From Bactrocera neohumeralis (Eukaryota > Arthropoda > Insecta > Diptera > Tephritidae), in assembly GCF_024586455.1 (NCBI RefSeq), contig NC_065921.1, positions 69,131,528 through 69,195,527 on the forward strand: DNA of 64,000 nt. Direction: 5' to 3'. The notes beneath the pieces were generated by a model. That model did no database searches and was not told where the DNA came from. It worked only from the letters and a program-made list of their open reading frames with translations. The position numbers and the translations under genes are program-made. This document shows, one piece after another, positions 22,641 to 35,640 of the stretch. Position 1 is the stretch's first letter. Each line of letters starts with the position of its first letter.

Positions 22641-25020
22641 CAGTCTACTAGTTAACTGGGTTCCCCATCCTTTCTTTTATGAAAATGTAGATATGTATAA
22701 TAAAATAATACATGCCAAAGCAACAAATTATTCAATATAATAACCAAGCTTTTATGTTTAAGTAGAGTAATTTGAGTAAAATCAGCTAAGGTAAAAAATA
22801 TATGAATATTATGAATAATAAAATATTGGTAAATTATAGAATTTAGCTCTACATAATTACTTCGTACCTACCATTAAATATCATAGTAAAACTAATAAGT
22901 TTTTCGTTCAATATGTTTTTCTATACACCCATTGAAGATATTACTCATACGCCCTGTCACCTCGAATAACCCAAATACTTTATGTTATTAGTGATGAATT
23001 TGAACTTTGACGCAATTTTAAAATAAATAAATCATCAGCTCTTAACGCAGAAATAAAAGATAAATAAAAGTCTTACATTAAATAAAATATATTCTGTATA
23101 AAAAATAAAAATGGTAAAGTACATGAGCCAATAAGCGTTGGACAAAAGTTTTTTCTTTTTTGTTTGCATAAATTTTAAGCTTTATGCACATTGTTGAATT
23201 GTCGTTAATTCCCATTTGCTTTTGGCAGCAGAATTTATCTATTTTCGCTCGCTGTCAGAGAGAAATATTTTTGCCTTTGAGCGTTCAATTTATGTTACTC
23301 ATACGTCTTGTAGAACCGCAAACTGCAATATAATCTTGCCTATATATGTAAAAAGTATGATAATATATAAAAAAAAGGAGGGATTGAGGCTATTAAATCT
23401 GCTACAACCATTTGGCAACGAAAATATGCCGGATTTCATTAAATTTATTTATATAAATAAAATGTGCAAGCACATAAAAGCTGCATAAGCCAATCAGTGT
23501 AGCTAGAGCTAATTTACACCTTTACTCCATTTCTGATTTTTTTCCTGCAAATTCAAAATATTTATTTAAAAACTACTGTTTTTTTAGACAGTTTCTCACT
23601 TTTCTCCCGCATTTTGCCAGATATTTAATGCTTTAAAGCTCGTATTTAAGCATAGCAGCGTCAATTATTTTGAATGAATTTTCACATTTTCCAGCACTTT
23701 TTATGTAGTTTCAGTTTTTTTTTTTGAATGCAATCACTTTTTGTCTTGCTGTCCATGACATTAAGCAACATATTGCCAACGAAAAGTAATTGAAAGAAAA
23801 ATGCGCGCGAAATGTGGCAGCAAAACGCGCAAATGAAGCACATTTTCAGTGAGAGCTCGATTTAATTAGCGCACTTTTTAACACATACACACAAGCATAC
23901 ATACATATACATATAGTATATTGTATAATTGTTTGTCTGTATGCACAAAAATTGCCCTTCCTTCAGCTGTCATTTGGAGTTTTGCTGCTTGAAGAGTATT
24001 TCGCCGGCGCTGCATGACAGCCACTCACAGCGAGTTTGCCAACACTATTCATTAAATAAATGGAAAAAGAGGAAATGAAAGTATTTTTGCTGGAAGAAAT
24101 CTGTTTCCGACACAGGGCACATTTTTACAACAACAATTAACAACATAACTACTGCTTGTGTTAACGCGAAAAGCTGTCTGCTGGAAACTAAAACAGTTTT
24201 GAAGTTGCACAAGTTATATTAAATAAATGTAAGGCTCTTTGGCTGCAGAAGTTATGCACAAAAGTGTTTAAAATTATCATGGAAATATTTAGTTCGTAGA
24301 GTTTGAAAACATAAGTAGTATTTATTTTTCATCTTTACCTCAGTGCAAATGCTGAAAGTGACGGAATTTATTTCAAAATTTAAACGAAAAGCAGTTTGAG
24401 GTGGTTTGTGGCTCACATGTGAAACCAAAAACTGAAGTAATACATTTCAAAACTCTCTCAACTCCTTGCCCTACATTGGCATTTACTGCTCACGAAAACT
24501 TAAAACACATAACGGTAATTGTTTTCTAATTTATAATTATAATAAGATGAGTTTTGTTATCACTTATTTCCAAAAAAAATCTGAGAAGTTCGTTACTATA
24601 TTTGATGTTTACATAAACACATTGCCATCGGGAAACTAGATGTCTCGCTTTTAAAAAAAGTATGTACGTCGTTTGTGCACTTTGCTGATAATTTACATAG
24701 TCATCGGAAAACGAAAAAAATTCGTTTTTTAAAAGTATAGTATGTAAAACACTTGGAGTAAGGAGCGAAACACGATATACATGCAAATTCTGTGAAGTAC
24801 CGTTACACAAAAAAGGAATCTGTTTCACCAAATATCATACCAAAAAACAGTACTAATATTACTTATGTACAACATCTAAAAATTTCAATACAAGATATTA
24901 ATTAGACAAATAATAACCGCAGTTTTAATTCACACACCGAAATAGTTTGATTTCATTAAAAATACCCCGATTTTTAGACAAGTTTGAGCAAAAATTGCGC
25001 GATGGCAATGTGTTAATAAT
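22641..25020. other. No gene seen
   Basis: About 2.4 kb, AT-rich, with no coding-like frame. 23740-24300 is slightly richer in GC and carries no repeat that I recognise. Confidence 0.5.
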
Positions 25021-25270
25021 CCTAAACTACTTTTGAAAGTAGTTTTGAACTAGTACCAAAGTAATTGCAAAGTGATTTCATGAGCTTCAGAACGTGCCTG
25101 TTGCGCCGTTGCAACAGAAATAAGCATGATGTTTACCGTAATGATACTGAACTACTTTTGAAGTAGTTCTGAACAAGTTCATAATCAATTAATAAAATCC
25201 GAAGTAGTTCTGAACTAGTACCAAAGTAATTATATGTAAACTGCTTTCATGAACTTTTAAACCTCCCTGT
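25021..25270 (+). repeat. Palindrome-rich tandem repeat (AGTAGTT units)
   Basis: AACTACTTTTGAAAGTAGTT followed by TTGAACTAGTACCAAAGTAA at 25024-25063 recurs, modified, at 25151-25170 (AACTACTTTTGAAGTAGTTC) and 25202-25231 (GAAGTAGTTCTGAACTAGTA then CCAAAGTAAT). The units are themselves near-palindromic. The flanking words TTTCATGA(G/A)CTT also recur. Confidence 0.75.
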
Positions 25271-26929
25271 TTAGCAATTACAACAAAAGCACGAGTAAGT
25301 ATAAGGTTCGGATCAATCTTGCCTAATTAAGGATCAGAACTATTGCACTCTCGAGCTCTGCCAAATAACTTTGGATTAACCTAGATAAAAAACTAGGCTG
25401 AAGAGATTACATTGACAGCACGACTTCCAGGTTCTTTGAGCGACAACGGCGAAATCTATATGTTCACCCACCGTTCAAAGAATGAAGTACGAACAGGAGC
25501 GGGCTTCTACTGATGTCCATACGCAGAACTCGCTTTCAAACTAAATGACTTTCAGGCCGAAATTGTTGGCTTTACAGAAGGTCCAAATATGTTCTGATCT
25601 GATCTTCAAGTTCACAAACCTTCTGTTGGACCGCCAAGTGGCAATTCAAGATATCCGTAGGCCTAATTTTAAGTCGTTAGGGTTATGCAAAAAGGTATAA
25701 CTCGGGTTAGACTGTTTCTCTTTCGGTATTAAGCTGAAAGTATTAAAAAAAACAATCAACATAGTTTTCACAGCAACGATGAATAGTACGGATGGACTAC
25801 GTCCGGCTTCTATAATAAAACATGCTTTTTCTAGGAAGAAAAGGTGTTGTGCAAAAAAAAAAAACTGAGATCTCTAAGCCAACGATTTAAAAACTTTGCT
25901 GTTTATTAGTAAAAAAAATAGAAAGAGTTTTTAGAAAAAGGTCGACACGCGACTGATGAACTTGTTCGGCACAAACGCTCCAGCGCTCTTTACCAACGAT
26001 TTAGAACCAACGGATAGTAATAAACATAGGAAGAGCTTTAGAAAACCAAATCCTACGACTGAAAACCATTACACCTCCACGCCTAAAGAACCTTGTTTCA
26101 ATTTGAGGCAGCTACTTCACATTTTCTTCACTTACTGCAGAACTAAAAAATTCTAGTAAAAACCGTTAATAAAATTAAATTACTCTGAGTGAAACTTTTC
26201 TCTATGCTTATACACACAAACGCACCGTTACAAAAGCGCAATTCACACGCTTCAAGCAATTCTACTACACTGCAGAAACAATCAGCCAACAAGCAACTTA
26301 ATTACCGCATGCGGTGCGCCTGCAGTTGGCAGTTGATTATTACAGTTGATGTCGGTGTTGCCGTGCTTATCGCCATTGTTATTGTTGCAGCAACACTTTA
26401 GCGCATTGAAGCCGTCAACCACAACAACATTGCCGAGAGTATGCACCTGCCAGCAAAGCTCTGGGTGCCAAGTCAACTCAAATGCACAAATGGATACACA
26501 TACATTCACATAAACCAAAGCACATGCACGCACACAACTGTAACTCTGACGCTCACCTCTGTGGCTCAGCTATAGCCGCTGGTAGATGTTTGTGCGCCTG
26601 AATTTATCACGTGAATTTTGTTATTTATTGCAATGTTGTTTTTGTTTTTTGGTTATTCGTTTATACTTTCACTCACGCCAAACCACAAAAGCAATTTTCT
26701 ATGTGGCTGTCCAAAGGCGTTGACTTAACGCTGGCAAATATGACACACTTTTGACTTTTTTCACGCAACTTCAATGTACGGATTTCGGTGCGTTCTCACA
26801 GTTCCTGAAATTGCTTTTTAATAGGTTGCTTAGGTCGCAGGTAGTGGGGACAAAAGTGGAATTTGTGACGTTAATGACCGTCAAAAGGACACAAGATGAG
26901 ACAGTTAGAGCCACAGGGATGTCCTGAGC
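25271..26929. other. No gene seen
   Basis: Mixed sequence with no convincing coding frame. 26180-26560 has a less AT-biased composition, with GTTGTTG/CAACAAC words. Confidence 0.45.
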
Positions 26930-27480
26930 CCACAATGTATCACCAATATGGTTGCTTGGATGTAGTGAAATGCAGACGAAGAAGCTCGAGACTAATCAGA
27001 ACACTGGCCTCGGGACTACGACAGGATGATTCTTGATATCTACTATTGAACACCTGCAATAGTGAGACCCGTATGTTCCGGCATAATGAACTCCTCTCCA
27101 AGCAGTTCCTGGAGCTGGAGTGCTTTCGCAGAAATCATCCTTGCACTCACCTGCTTGTAATAATGGTGTACTTGGAGTCGAAACCACTACCCATTACAGA
27201 TGAAGAACTCGAATTGCCGCGAGAAACGAGACTGACCTTTGCAAAGCTTCGTACTGTGGCAGGTTAAACTCCCACTTATCCAGAATAGACCTGTGCGTAT
27301 CTAATATTTGTCCTGCATGCAATGAGGCTCCGCATGATACTGACCACCTCTATGCATGCCCCACTGACCCGACTCATCTGATACACCCTGTGGTCTGACT
27401 CCGTCGATGACAACTTAGCTAATCCTTACTATTGTAACGGGAATTAGTTACAACAACAACAACAACTAAGCCCACTATCA
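26930..27480 (+). pseudogene. LINE ORF2 C-terminal fragment with CAA tail
   Basis: Plus-strand coding remnant. ELELPRETRLTFAKLRT at 27200-27258 is followed, in another frame, by the tail box CNEAPHDTDHLYACP (about 27315-27360), then SVDDNLANPYYC. It ends in a (CAA)n run at 27453-27467, read as a LINE 3' tail. The order of motifs is the same as at 528-891 (minus). A frame change between the blocks and the lack of RT make it non-functional. Confidence 0.7.
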
Positions 27481-29337
27481 TAACGAAATAATACGCTTTA
27501 TGAGCAGATGAATACTGGTGGAAATCATTCATAATCAAATAAAAATCTCTTCTTAGCAAAGTTTTATTTAGAAAGAGAAGAAACTTCGATCTGCAGATGA
27601 CCGCCTTTGCACAGAATAACTTCAAAATAGAACAACTCTTGCTCTTTCGTAAAAATTATTGACTTTCACATAAAACGCAAAGCAGAGTTCAGAGTTCAGA
27701 TATCATTCACTAGTTTAGTAAGTTTCTATCAATCTCAGATCTCTATAGCTGGACAAAGTAGCTCTTCAAGTGTGTTTCACGAGTTCAGATTTTTTTTCTT
27801 TTTAAGTGTTTGCAATATGTGTTCCATAAGTTCATATATTTCTCTTTAGTTTTGTACATTCCTATCACTTACTCATAGCTGGACCAAGCAAATCGCAAGT
27901 GTGTTCCACAAGTTCAGATATATTTTTTTTAAAGTGGGTTTCTTTTTCAACTTACCGGTTTTAAAATTTTTTTTCAAGCCACTGGATTCTGGTACTCAAA
28001 ACAAAAGATCTCAAAAGAATAGTTATAGACGAATAATGTTAATATCTCGATGCAGTGACTGACAAAGCAAATCAGTGAACGATCAGCGCCAAAAAATTTT
28101 CCGCCTGATCGTGAACTTTTACACCAAGTCAAGACAGGTAGCGTTCCATAAGTTCAGAAAATGTTATTTAAAAAAAACCGTTGATATCGGTTGTCTTTCC
28201 TCGTCAGGTGTGCAGTGTTTTATTTTGAACTGAGTTCTGCTAGCCAATATTGTAAGCTCACAGATATACATATTTAGTGAGCAGGATATTCACAATGACT
28301 CTTATTCATACCGTTAGCTTTCTTATAACTCTCGAAAGTGTAAAGTATAGAAGAAAAATAGCACAGAAACGGATACATAACTCACAATATTTATGGAACT
28401 TCCTGCTACCAAGATGGACTAAACTTTTTGGCGCTATTATAGTGCGAAACACAGCTACTGAGCTTGAGAGAGTGGGTGTTGAGAGTCGCCAACTAAAAAA
28501 GTATTTGCATGGTGAATTCTGTTGTTACAAGACATCCAACCGCTTATTCCCGAACATATAATCAGTAAAAACGTTGATGTAAGTTTTCTAGCGTCCTTCT
28601 TTATCCACCGCAGATTTCTATATAATTCAAACAGGGTGACAATTGCAGTCAAGAAATGAATGCAACAACAAAAGCACGCATATACAAAAGAAAAATTATC
28701 CTGCAAAGAAAGGCGATAGAAGCCAAAGCTTGCATTGACTTCAATTTCATCATTGCCTGCTGAGCAGTACACACCACGATACCATTTTGCTAAGCTTTTT
28801 ATCTCTCGAATGCGTTCACCGCCGCATTAAGGCTTCTGCTTCGCGTGCAGAATTTAAAAGTAGAAAGCAGGGCATTAAATTAAGACTGGAGAAGTGTCAG
28901 AAATACATTGACACACACACAAGGTCCGCAAGCAGTACAATGAGGCAGTACGCTTGCATGCATCACCGAGTTTCACCCTACAGTGGTTATAAAAAGTTGG
29001 AAAAGTAGAATGTTCGCCTAGGCAATCGCAAAATGCATCAGGGGAAGCGCAATTTTATGGACTCAAGTGATGTGCCCCATATATAAAAGTAGATGTGTGT
29101 TTGTGCTTTCTCCATAAATCCATACATATTCAAACACTCTCGGAGGCGCCATGAATCCGCCTTCACTTGAACGACTGCATTGCTTGTGGAGTTGTAAATT
29201 GTTTGGCAAAATCTGTTTGCACAAATCGCATAACTCACTTGCAGCTTTTCCATGTATGTATGCGTCTAAATTGTTTCGCATTGTGCCGCAATAACACCAG
29301 CTGCTGAGGACCCCTTGAAATTAAGAATTTTTTCAAA
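27481..29337. other. No gene; loose short repeats
   Basis: From 27720 to 28160 the word GTGTTCCA(C/T)AAGTTCAGAT, or a near match, recurs about four times (near 27768, 27818, 27899 and 28142), each followed by a T-rich tract. CATAGCTGGAC(C)AAG is repeated at about 27744 and 27876. No gene is recognised. Confidence 0.5.
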
Positions 29338-29479
29338 GCGAAAATAAAAGAAGTAAGAAAGTGCTAAGAAAGGAAGGAAGGAAAGACTAAGCACGAGTGA
29401 AACCCTATATTTCATGCTCTTGCACTTTGCAGGAATCAAAGCACCAGAAACTACTTGAGGCGGTGGTAAAACTTTAGAT
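29338..29479 (+). mobile_element. Helentron/DINE-related head fragment
   Basis: GGAAGGAAGGAAAGACTAAG, then CACGAGTG, then ATTTCATGCTCTTGCACTTT is a decayed version of the GGAAGGGCTAAG..CGGGTGT..ATACTCTTGCA head. It directly precedes copy 2, and a similar head directly follows copy 2. Confidence 0.5.
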
Positions 29480-30527
29480 AAAACAAGTAAGGAAGGGCTA
29501 AGTTCGGGTGTCACCGAACATTTTATACTCTCGCATGATATAGTGATAATCGAGATTTCATTATCCGTCATTTACATATTTTTCAAATACCGTATTTATG
29601 TAAAGTTTTATTCCGCTATCATCATTGGTTCCTAATGTATATATTATACAGAGAAGGCATCAGATGGAATTCAAAATAGCGTTATGTTGGAAGAAGGCGT
29701 GGTTGTGATCCGATTTCACCCATATTTCGAACATGCCATCAAGATGTTAAAAATATATTATATACCGAAATTTCATATTCCTGAGATTTTTGGTCCATAA
29801 GTGGGCGAGGCCACGCAAATTTTCAATTTAAAAAAAAAAAGCCTGGGTGCAGCTTCCTTCTGCAATTTTTTCCGTAAAATTTAGTGTTTCTGACATTTTT
29901 GTTAGTCAGTTAACGCACTTTTAGTGATTTTCAACATAACCTTTGTATGGGAGGTGGGCGTGGTTATTATCCGATTTCTTCCATTTTTAAACTGTGTATG
30001 AAATGCCTGAAAGAAACGACTCTATAGAGTTTGGTTCACATAGCTATAGTAGTTTCCGAGATATGTACAAAAAGCTTAGTAGGGGGCGGGGCCACGCCCA
30101 TTTTTCCAAAAAAAAATACGTCCAAATATGCCCCTCCCAAATGCGATCCTTGTGCCAAATTTCACTTTAATATCTTTATTTATGGCTTAGTTATGACACT
30201 TTATAGGTTTTCGGTTTTCGCCATTTTGTGGGCGTGGCAGTGGGCCGATTTTGCCCATCTTCGAACTTCACCTTCTTATGGAGCCAAGAAATACGTGTAC
30301 CAAGTTTCACCATGATATCTCAATTTTTACTCAAGTTACAGCTTGCACGGACGGACAGACGGACGGACAGACAGACATCCGGATTTCGACTCTACTCGTC
30401 ACCCTGATCACTTTGGTATATACATATAACCCTATATCTGACTCTTTTAGTTTTAGGACTTACAAACAACCGTTATGTGAACAAAACTATAATACTCTCC
30501 TTAGCAACTTTGTTGCGAGAGTATAAC
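29480..30527 (+). mobile_element. Helentron/DINE-like non-autonomous element, copy 2
   Basis: Same termini as copy 1 (AACAAGTAAGGAAGGGCTAA head, GAACATTTTATACTCTCGCA, TTGCGAGAGTATAA tail). It has the extra block CATTGGTTCCTAATG..GAAGGCATCAGATGG that copy 1 lacks. The GGAC/AGAC microsatellite is at about 30350-30377. No transposase; about 1.05 kb. Confidence 0.8.
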
Positions 30528-30529
30528 AA

Positions 30530-30650
30530 AAAAAAGGGCTAAGGAAGGAAAAACGAAAGAGCTAAGAACGAGTGTAATTAACATTTCATACTCTTGCAAC
30601 TGTAAGACTTAAAGCCAGGCCTTAAGGCCTATTAGTTATATGGGGTCTAC
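30530..30650 (+). mobile_element. Helentron/DINE-related head fragment
   Basis: GGGCTAAGGAAGGAAAAACG, then AGAGCTAAGAACGAGTGTAA, then ATTTCATACTCTTGCAACTG resembles the fragment at 29338-29479. Copy 2 therefore lies between two heads of a sister family. Confidence 0.5.
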
Positions 30651-30739
30651 GGTAAGTCTTCACCCGATTTTACTCATTTTAAGCACAAATACGTATCATT
30701 ATAAGAAAACCACGCTCTTTTAATTTTATTAAGATAATA

Positions 30740-31930
30740 AACATATCGTCCGATAATGCGATATAAAGTCATTGCGTCATACCATATTGTGTTGGAAATT
30801 TGAGATTGTAAGCTTCATTCATCCAAAAAAAATTTGATCCCGGCAAAATTAAAAAAAAGTCACATCTGTTCAAAAATGAGTGAGAATAATGAAAAAATTC
30901 GCTATATTTTAAATTTTTTTATAAAATAGGGGAGAATGCCACGCAAGCTACGAATGAAATTTGTGAAGTTTACGGAGACGATTCTATATCAGCGCGAGCA
31001 CCACAATATTTCGCTCGCTTCTGTTCTGGAAATTTCGGTGTGACAAGTGCACCTCGCTCTGGTCGACCTATCGTTGAAAAAGTCCATGAAAATTATGGAA
31101 AAGTTTGACCAAGACCATCACATAAGCAGCCATGACATCGCTAAGAAACTTAAAATTCATCATCAAACGGTTTGGAACCATTTAAAAAGGGCTGGATACA
31201 AAAAGAAGATCGATTTGTTGTGAATTGCCTGTGAAAAATTTCATGGTCCGAATTAACATCTGCGATTCTTTGCTGAAACGAAATGAAATCCAACAATTTC
31301 TGAAGCGAGTGGTAATATGCGAAAAAGTTCATGGTTCAAGCGTGGTCAAATTCAACAAATGGCAAAGGCAGGATTGACGCCTCGAAAGGTTATGCAGATT
31401 GTTTGGTGGGATTAGAAAGGAATCATCCACTATGAGCTTCTCTAGCCTGTTCGAACGATTGATTCTACATTTCACTGTCAACAGCTGATGAGATTGAAGC
31501 AAGCGATCGAAAAAAACGGCCAGAACTGATCAACAGAAAGGGCTTAGCCTTCCATCAGGACAACGCCAGACCACACACATCTTTGATGACTCGGCAACAA
31601 CTTTGAGATCTTGGCTGGGAAGTTTTGCTGCATCCACCATATAGCCCTGACCTTGCACCATTGGATTACCATCTGCTTCTGTCAATGCAGAACTTCCTTA
31701 ATAGAGTAAAGCTGGCTTCAAGAGAAGCCTGTGAAAATTACTTGTCGCAGTTTTTCGCCGAGAAACCAAAAACGTTTTACACTGATGCAAAAATATCTCT
31801 AGCGGAAAAAATGGCAAACAATGATCGACCAAAATGGTACACACTTGGTTAATTAAGTTCATTATAAATATAAAAAATTAAGTTGAAGTTTGATTATAAA
31901 TACGAAAAGACTTTTTTGACTACCCTATAT
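30740..31930 (+). pseudogene. Mariner transposase pseudogene, near full length
   Basis: The start codon at 30876 opens MSENNEKIRYILNFF, followed by the first DNA-binding domain, then TSAPRSGRPIVEKV (linker). In other frames come DHHISSHDIAKKLKIHHQTV (second HTH) and the catalytic-core remnants INRKG.AFHQDNARPHTS (second Asp region), then HPPYSPDLAPLDYHLL (third Asp). The C-terminus ends KWYTLG at 31850. AAAAGACTTTTTTGACTACC at 31904-31923 is the 3' TIR. Several frameshifts and stops, including around 31100 and 31360, show it is inactive. The 5' TIR is not clear. The MITE at 51300-51816 is from the same lineage. Confidence 0.85.
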
Positions 31931-33685
31931 ATCATACAAATCTCTGAAGCTCTTTATCATTACTTAGAAATTGTGACCAAAATTTGTGTGCCCAACACAT
32001 CGACCAACACATTTTATAAGAACGGATTTGTTAGGTAGCCGGTAAGGATCAGTAAAAAGTTTCTACATAGCGCCAATAAAGGCTTCTTTAGAATCTTAAA
32101 AACATCTAACTTGCATTTTGTACTATTGTAAGACCTTCGCTGATTCGAGGAAATAATATTTTGTATGCACTGTGAATTGTCTCCTAAATCATTTCAAATA
32201 AAAATTTGAACAATTGCGCCTTCGTGGGCATAAATTTCAATATTCATTCACCCACATGCTCGAAACTCCACTCAATCAAATGCGAAAGGTTTTAAATGCG
32301 CGTAGACGTCCTGACAATTCCACACAATCACAATGCTCACTCACGCAAGCAAACAGTCAATCAATCAGTCACAGGGTCAAGCAGGCATACAAAGCAATAC
32401 AACAACAATTTCTAGTTGCCACGCAGCGCAAATACAAATATGGTGAATAAAAACTAGGCAACAAAATTAAATTTCCGTTACACAATTTTGGAGCAACAAT
32501 GCGCGCGTGCATCTCTAATCCCTTTTTCGTCACATTTGTCAGGCCCAATGCCACTTGAGTGGACCTTGTCAACGACACTTGTGGACAGTCAACAACAGTA
32601 CTTACGCACTTCGGTGTGCTGCAATACACGCATACACAAACACTAAAGCATATAGAAATAGCTGCTGTCTGTAAAGGATTTTAGTTTTTAATTAATTTTG
32701 AAGTGGCAGCGTGTGTTTGCTTTGTCCTTGCCCGAGTTTAACCTTGTGTTGCTGAGGAGCGTCATTTAAGCGCTAGTCCTACGCGTTATCATTACTGTTA
32801 ATCCCTGTTTGTGCTGTCTTTAGATATTTTGTTGTTTTCGCTATTGCGCTTTCGCTTCAATGTTCGGTTGCTAACTATTTTTTGTGCGTTGCCAACGTAA
32901 GTTCCAGTTATTTTGGCGCTGCACGTCCCTAAATTAGAATTTATTGCCATTAAGTCGGAAATTCATTAAATTTAGCATGTTGTTATAAGCATTTCGTCCG
33001 AAGGGTTCTATTAGCTCAATTAAGATCAATGTGGAAAGACAAAGCTGTGGATATTTGGCGCGTCTAACCGTACCTGCAATATTATCCTTGAAGTATATAC
33101 AAGAATATATGAGAATAAATATAGGTAAAGAAAATGCAGAAGAAAACATTCTTTGACATATTTCTAAGAAATTTCGTCTCCGACTCGACAAGAGACCAGA
33201 TCCGCGCAGCTTGTAACTATTTTTACTCAGCGATTAAAACTCCCTATCGAAGGTTCAGATAATTTCAAGCATACATATTTTTAAATATTTCCCGAATTAC
33301 AGTTTTTTTTAACAAAGAAGATAGAAAGCACATTTCTTCTAGCCTTATTGTTTAAAGTGCATTGATCTTATGGAGAAACCTGCCTTTACACATTGGAATT
33401 TTTTAAAAAGTGTTTGAATTCAAACCAAACTTTAATATAAAAATACTATTCTTTTTATACTACAAGTATGAAGCAGAACATGAAATCTTAGAAATATGGA
33501 ATCAGCTCGAAAAATAAAAGGGTTATTTAAAGGTTATCAAGCTCCTGGGAAGAAAGCTGCATAATGCCGTGGAGTTTGGTTATGCCTTACTAATTTTAAT
33601 TGAGTTCGGCTATGAAAGGACAGCATTTTAAATTGTTCATTGTGTTTTTCAAAATTAGTGTATACTTTGTGTTACATACTTATTG
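31931..33685. other. No gene seen
   Basis: About 1.75 kb. 32200-32900 is less AT-rich and non-repetitive, but shows no exon-like frame or splice pair that I can support. Confidence 0.45.
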
Positions 33686-34045
33686 TTAGGTTAGGTTAAT
33701 CTGATAGGCTAATAAGCCACGCATAGAGCAACTTTGGTATTTTGCGATGCCAGACGGAGCTCAATTCTTAGGCACAAGAGACTATACTTTAGGATGCCTG
33801 CGCTTTACGTGAATTTTAACAGACGCTGTGACTTCACTATCGATACCTTCGTCAGTGCATCGTACCTTGGAGACCCCAAATGGTTACAGTGTAGTCTTGC
33901 AATGCGGGGAAGTGCACAAGAGACTCTCCATTGTTTTCTTGGTCTCTTACACTGGACATATCCTGCAGACTTCTTGATCTGTCAGCCCCATTCTGCGGAC
34001 GTTAGTCGCCACCAGACAGTGACCAGTTAGTATTTTCTACTTGTA
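33686..34045. repeat. Unclassified interspersed-repeat-like block
   Basis: Begins TTAGGTTAGGTTAATCTGAT, then carries GC-richer sequence unlike its flanks (GCGGACGTTAGTCGCCACCA, then GACAGTGACCAGTTAGTATT). A 98-codon plus-strand open frame (33734-34030) has no motif I recognise. The wording resembles a dispersed repeat of higher flies, but I cannot name it. Confidence 0.3.
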
Positions 34046-34344
34046 GTTATATTTCAAGTTAGGGACGAGCCACACAAGGAAATAAAATATATTTCTTCGA
34101 AAACAAGATTCGATTTGGCCTATAGTGGAAAGTAACCAATTGAACATGGCACAACCAATTTGTGTCAGAATACACTCGGAATTTACCACTTTAGTGTAAT
34201 ATCCTCACAATCACTGAACGAAACTAAAAATGGCTTTGAAATTAGTTTATTATAGCTCTTCACATACACTTCACTGTAAGAGAGTGACAGGTGAACCAAA
34301 GTTGTCTTATTTTAATTTGCCATTTTTTTTATAAGATAATAGAA

Positions 34345-35400
34345 AAAACAAAAGTTCGGGTGTCACCGAACATTTTATACTCTCGCATGGTAAAGTGAAA
34401 TCTTTCATTATCCGTTATTTTTTACCGTGTTTGTGTAAGTTTTATTCCGCTATCATCATTGGTTCCTAATGTTTATACTCGTATTATACAAAGAAGGCAT
34501 CAGATGGAATTCAAAATAGCTTTATATTGGAAGAAGGCGTGGTTGTGAACCGATTTCAGCCATATTTCGTACATGTCATCAGGGTGTTAAGAAAACATTA
34601 TATACCGAATTTCATTGAAATCGGTCTAGTAGCTCCTGAGATATGCTTCTTGGTCCATAAGTGGGCGGCGCCACGTCCATTTTCATTTTTAAAAAAAGTC
34701 TGGGGGCAGCTTCCTTCTGCCACTTCTTCCGTAAAATTTAGTGTTTCTGACGTTTTTTGTTAGTCGGTTAACGCACTTTAAGTGATTTTGAACATAACCT
34801 TTGTATGGGAGGTGGGCGTGGTTATTATCCGATTTCTTCCATTTTTGAACTGTATATGGAAATACCTGAAAAAACGACTCTGTAGAGTTTGGTTGACATA
34901 GCTATAATAGTTTCCGAGATATGTACAAAAAACTTAGTAGGGGGCGGGGCCACGCCCACTTTTTCAAAAAAATTACGTCCAAATATGTCCCTCTAATGCG
35001 ATCCTTTGTGCCAAATTTCACTTTAATATCTTTATTTATGGCTTAGTTATGACACTTTATAGGTTTTCGGTTTCCGCCGTTTTGTGGGCGTGGCAGTGGG
35101 CCGATTTTGCCCATCTTCGAACTTAACCTTCTTATGGAGCCAAGGAATACGTGTACCAAGTTTCATCATGATATCTCAATTTTTACTCAAGTTACAGCTT
35201 GCACGGACGGACGGACAGACGGACGGACGGACGGACGGACGGACAGACAGACATCCGGATTTCGACTCTACTCGTCGCCCTGATCACTTTGGTATATATA
35301 ACCCTATATCTGACTCTTTTAGTTTTAGGACTTACAAACAACCGTTATGTGAACAAAACTATAATACTCTCGTTAACAACATTGTTGCGAGAGTATAAAA
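34345..35400 (+). mobile_element. Helentron/DINE-like non-autonomous element, copy 3
   Basis: Starts directly at the hairpin (AAGTTCGGGTGTCACCGAAC), without the AGTAAGGAAGGGC lead-in, and ends TTGCGAGAGTATAAAA. It has the longest uninterrupted GGAC/AGAC microsatellite of the plus-strand copies (about 35204-35252). About 1.06 kb with no transposase. Confidence 0.8.
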
Positions 35401-35438
35401 ATATTTGTAGCAAAAATTCATTATGCATTTATCAATTA

Positions 35439-35640
35439 CCATATCTGTGTGCATGGGGAAAACTTGACTTGCAGAATATTGTTTTAAGACTAAAGGTAAA
35501 AAAGAAAATTCTTCTATTCTAAAAAGAAAATTCTTCTATTCTTTTTTAACTTTAGTCTTAAAAAAATTCTTCTATTCTTTTTTACCGTTAGTCTTAAAAC
35601 AATATTCTGCAAATAAAGTTTACCACATGCACAAGTATGG
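35439..35640. repeat. Foldback with about 65-nt inverted arms
   Basis: The left arm (35439-35505) contains GCAGAATATTGTTTTAAGAC and GGTAAAAAAGAA. The right arm (35576-35640) contains the complement of those words in reverse order. The loop is about 70 nt and holds a further TTCTTCTATTCTTTTTTAAC, then TTTAGTCTT, that can pair with the inner part of the left arm instead. It lies 38 bp past the end of copy 3 and belongs to no family I know. Confidence 0.8.

Noticed and set aside
24526..24831. 101-codon minus-strand open frame
   Set aside because: AT-rich composition identical to its flanks, and no domain, codon bias or splice context.
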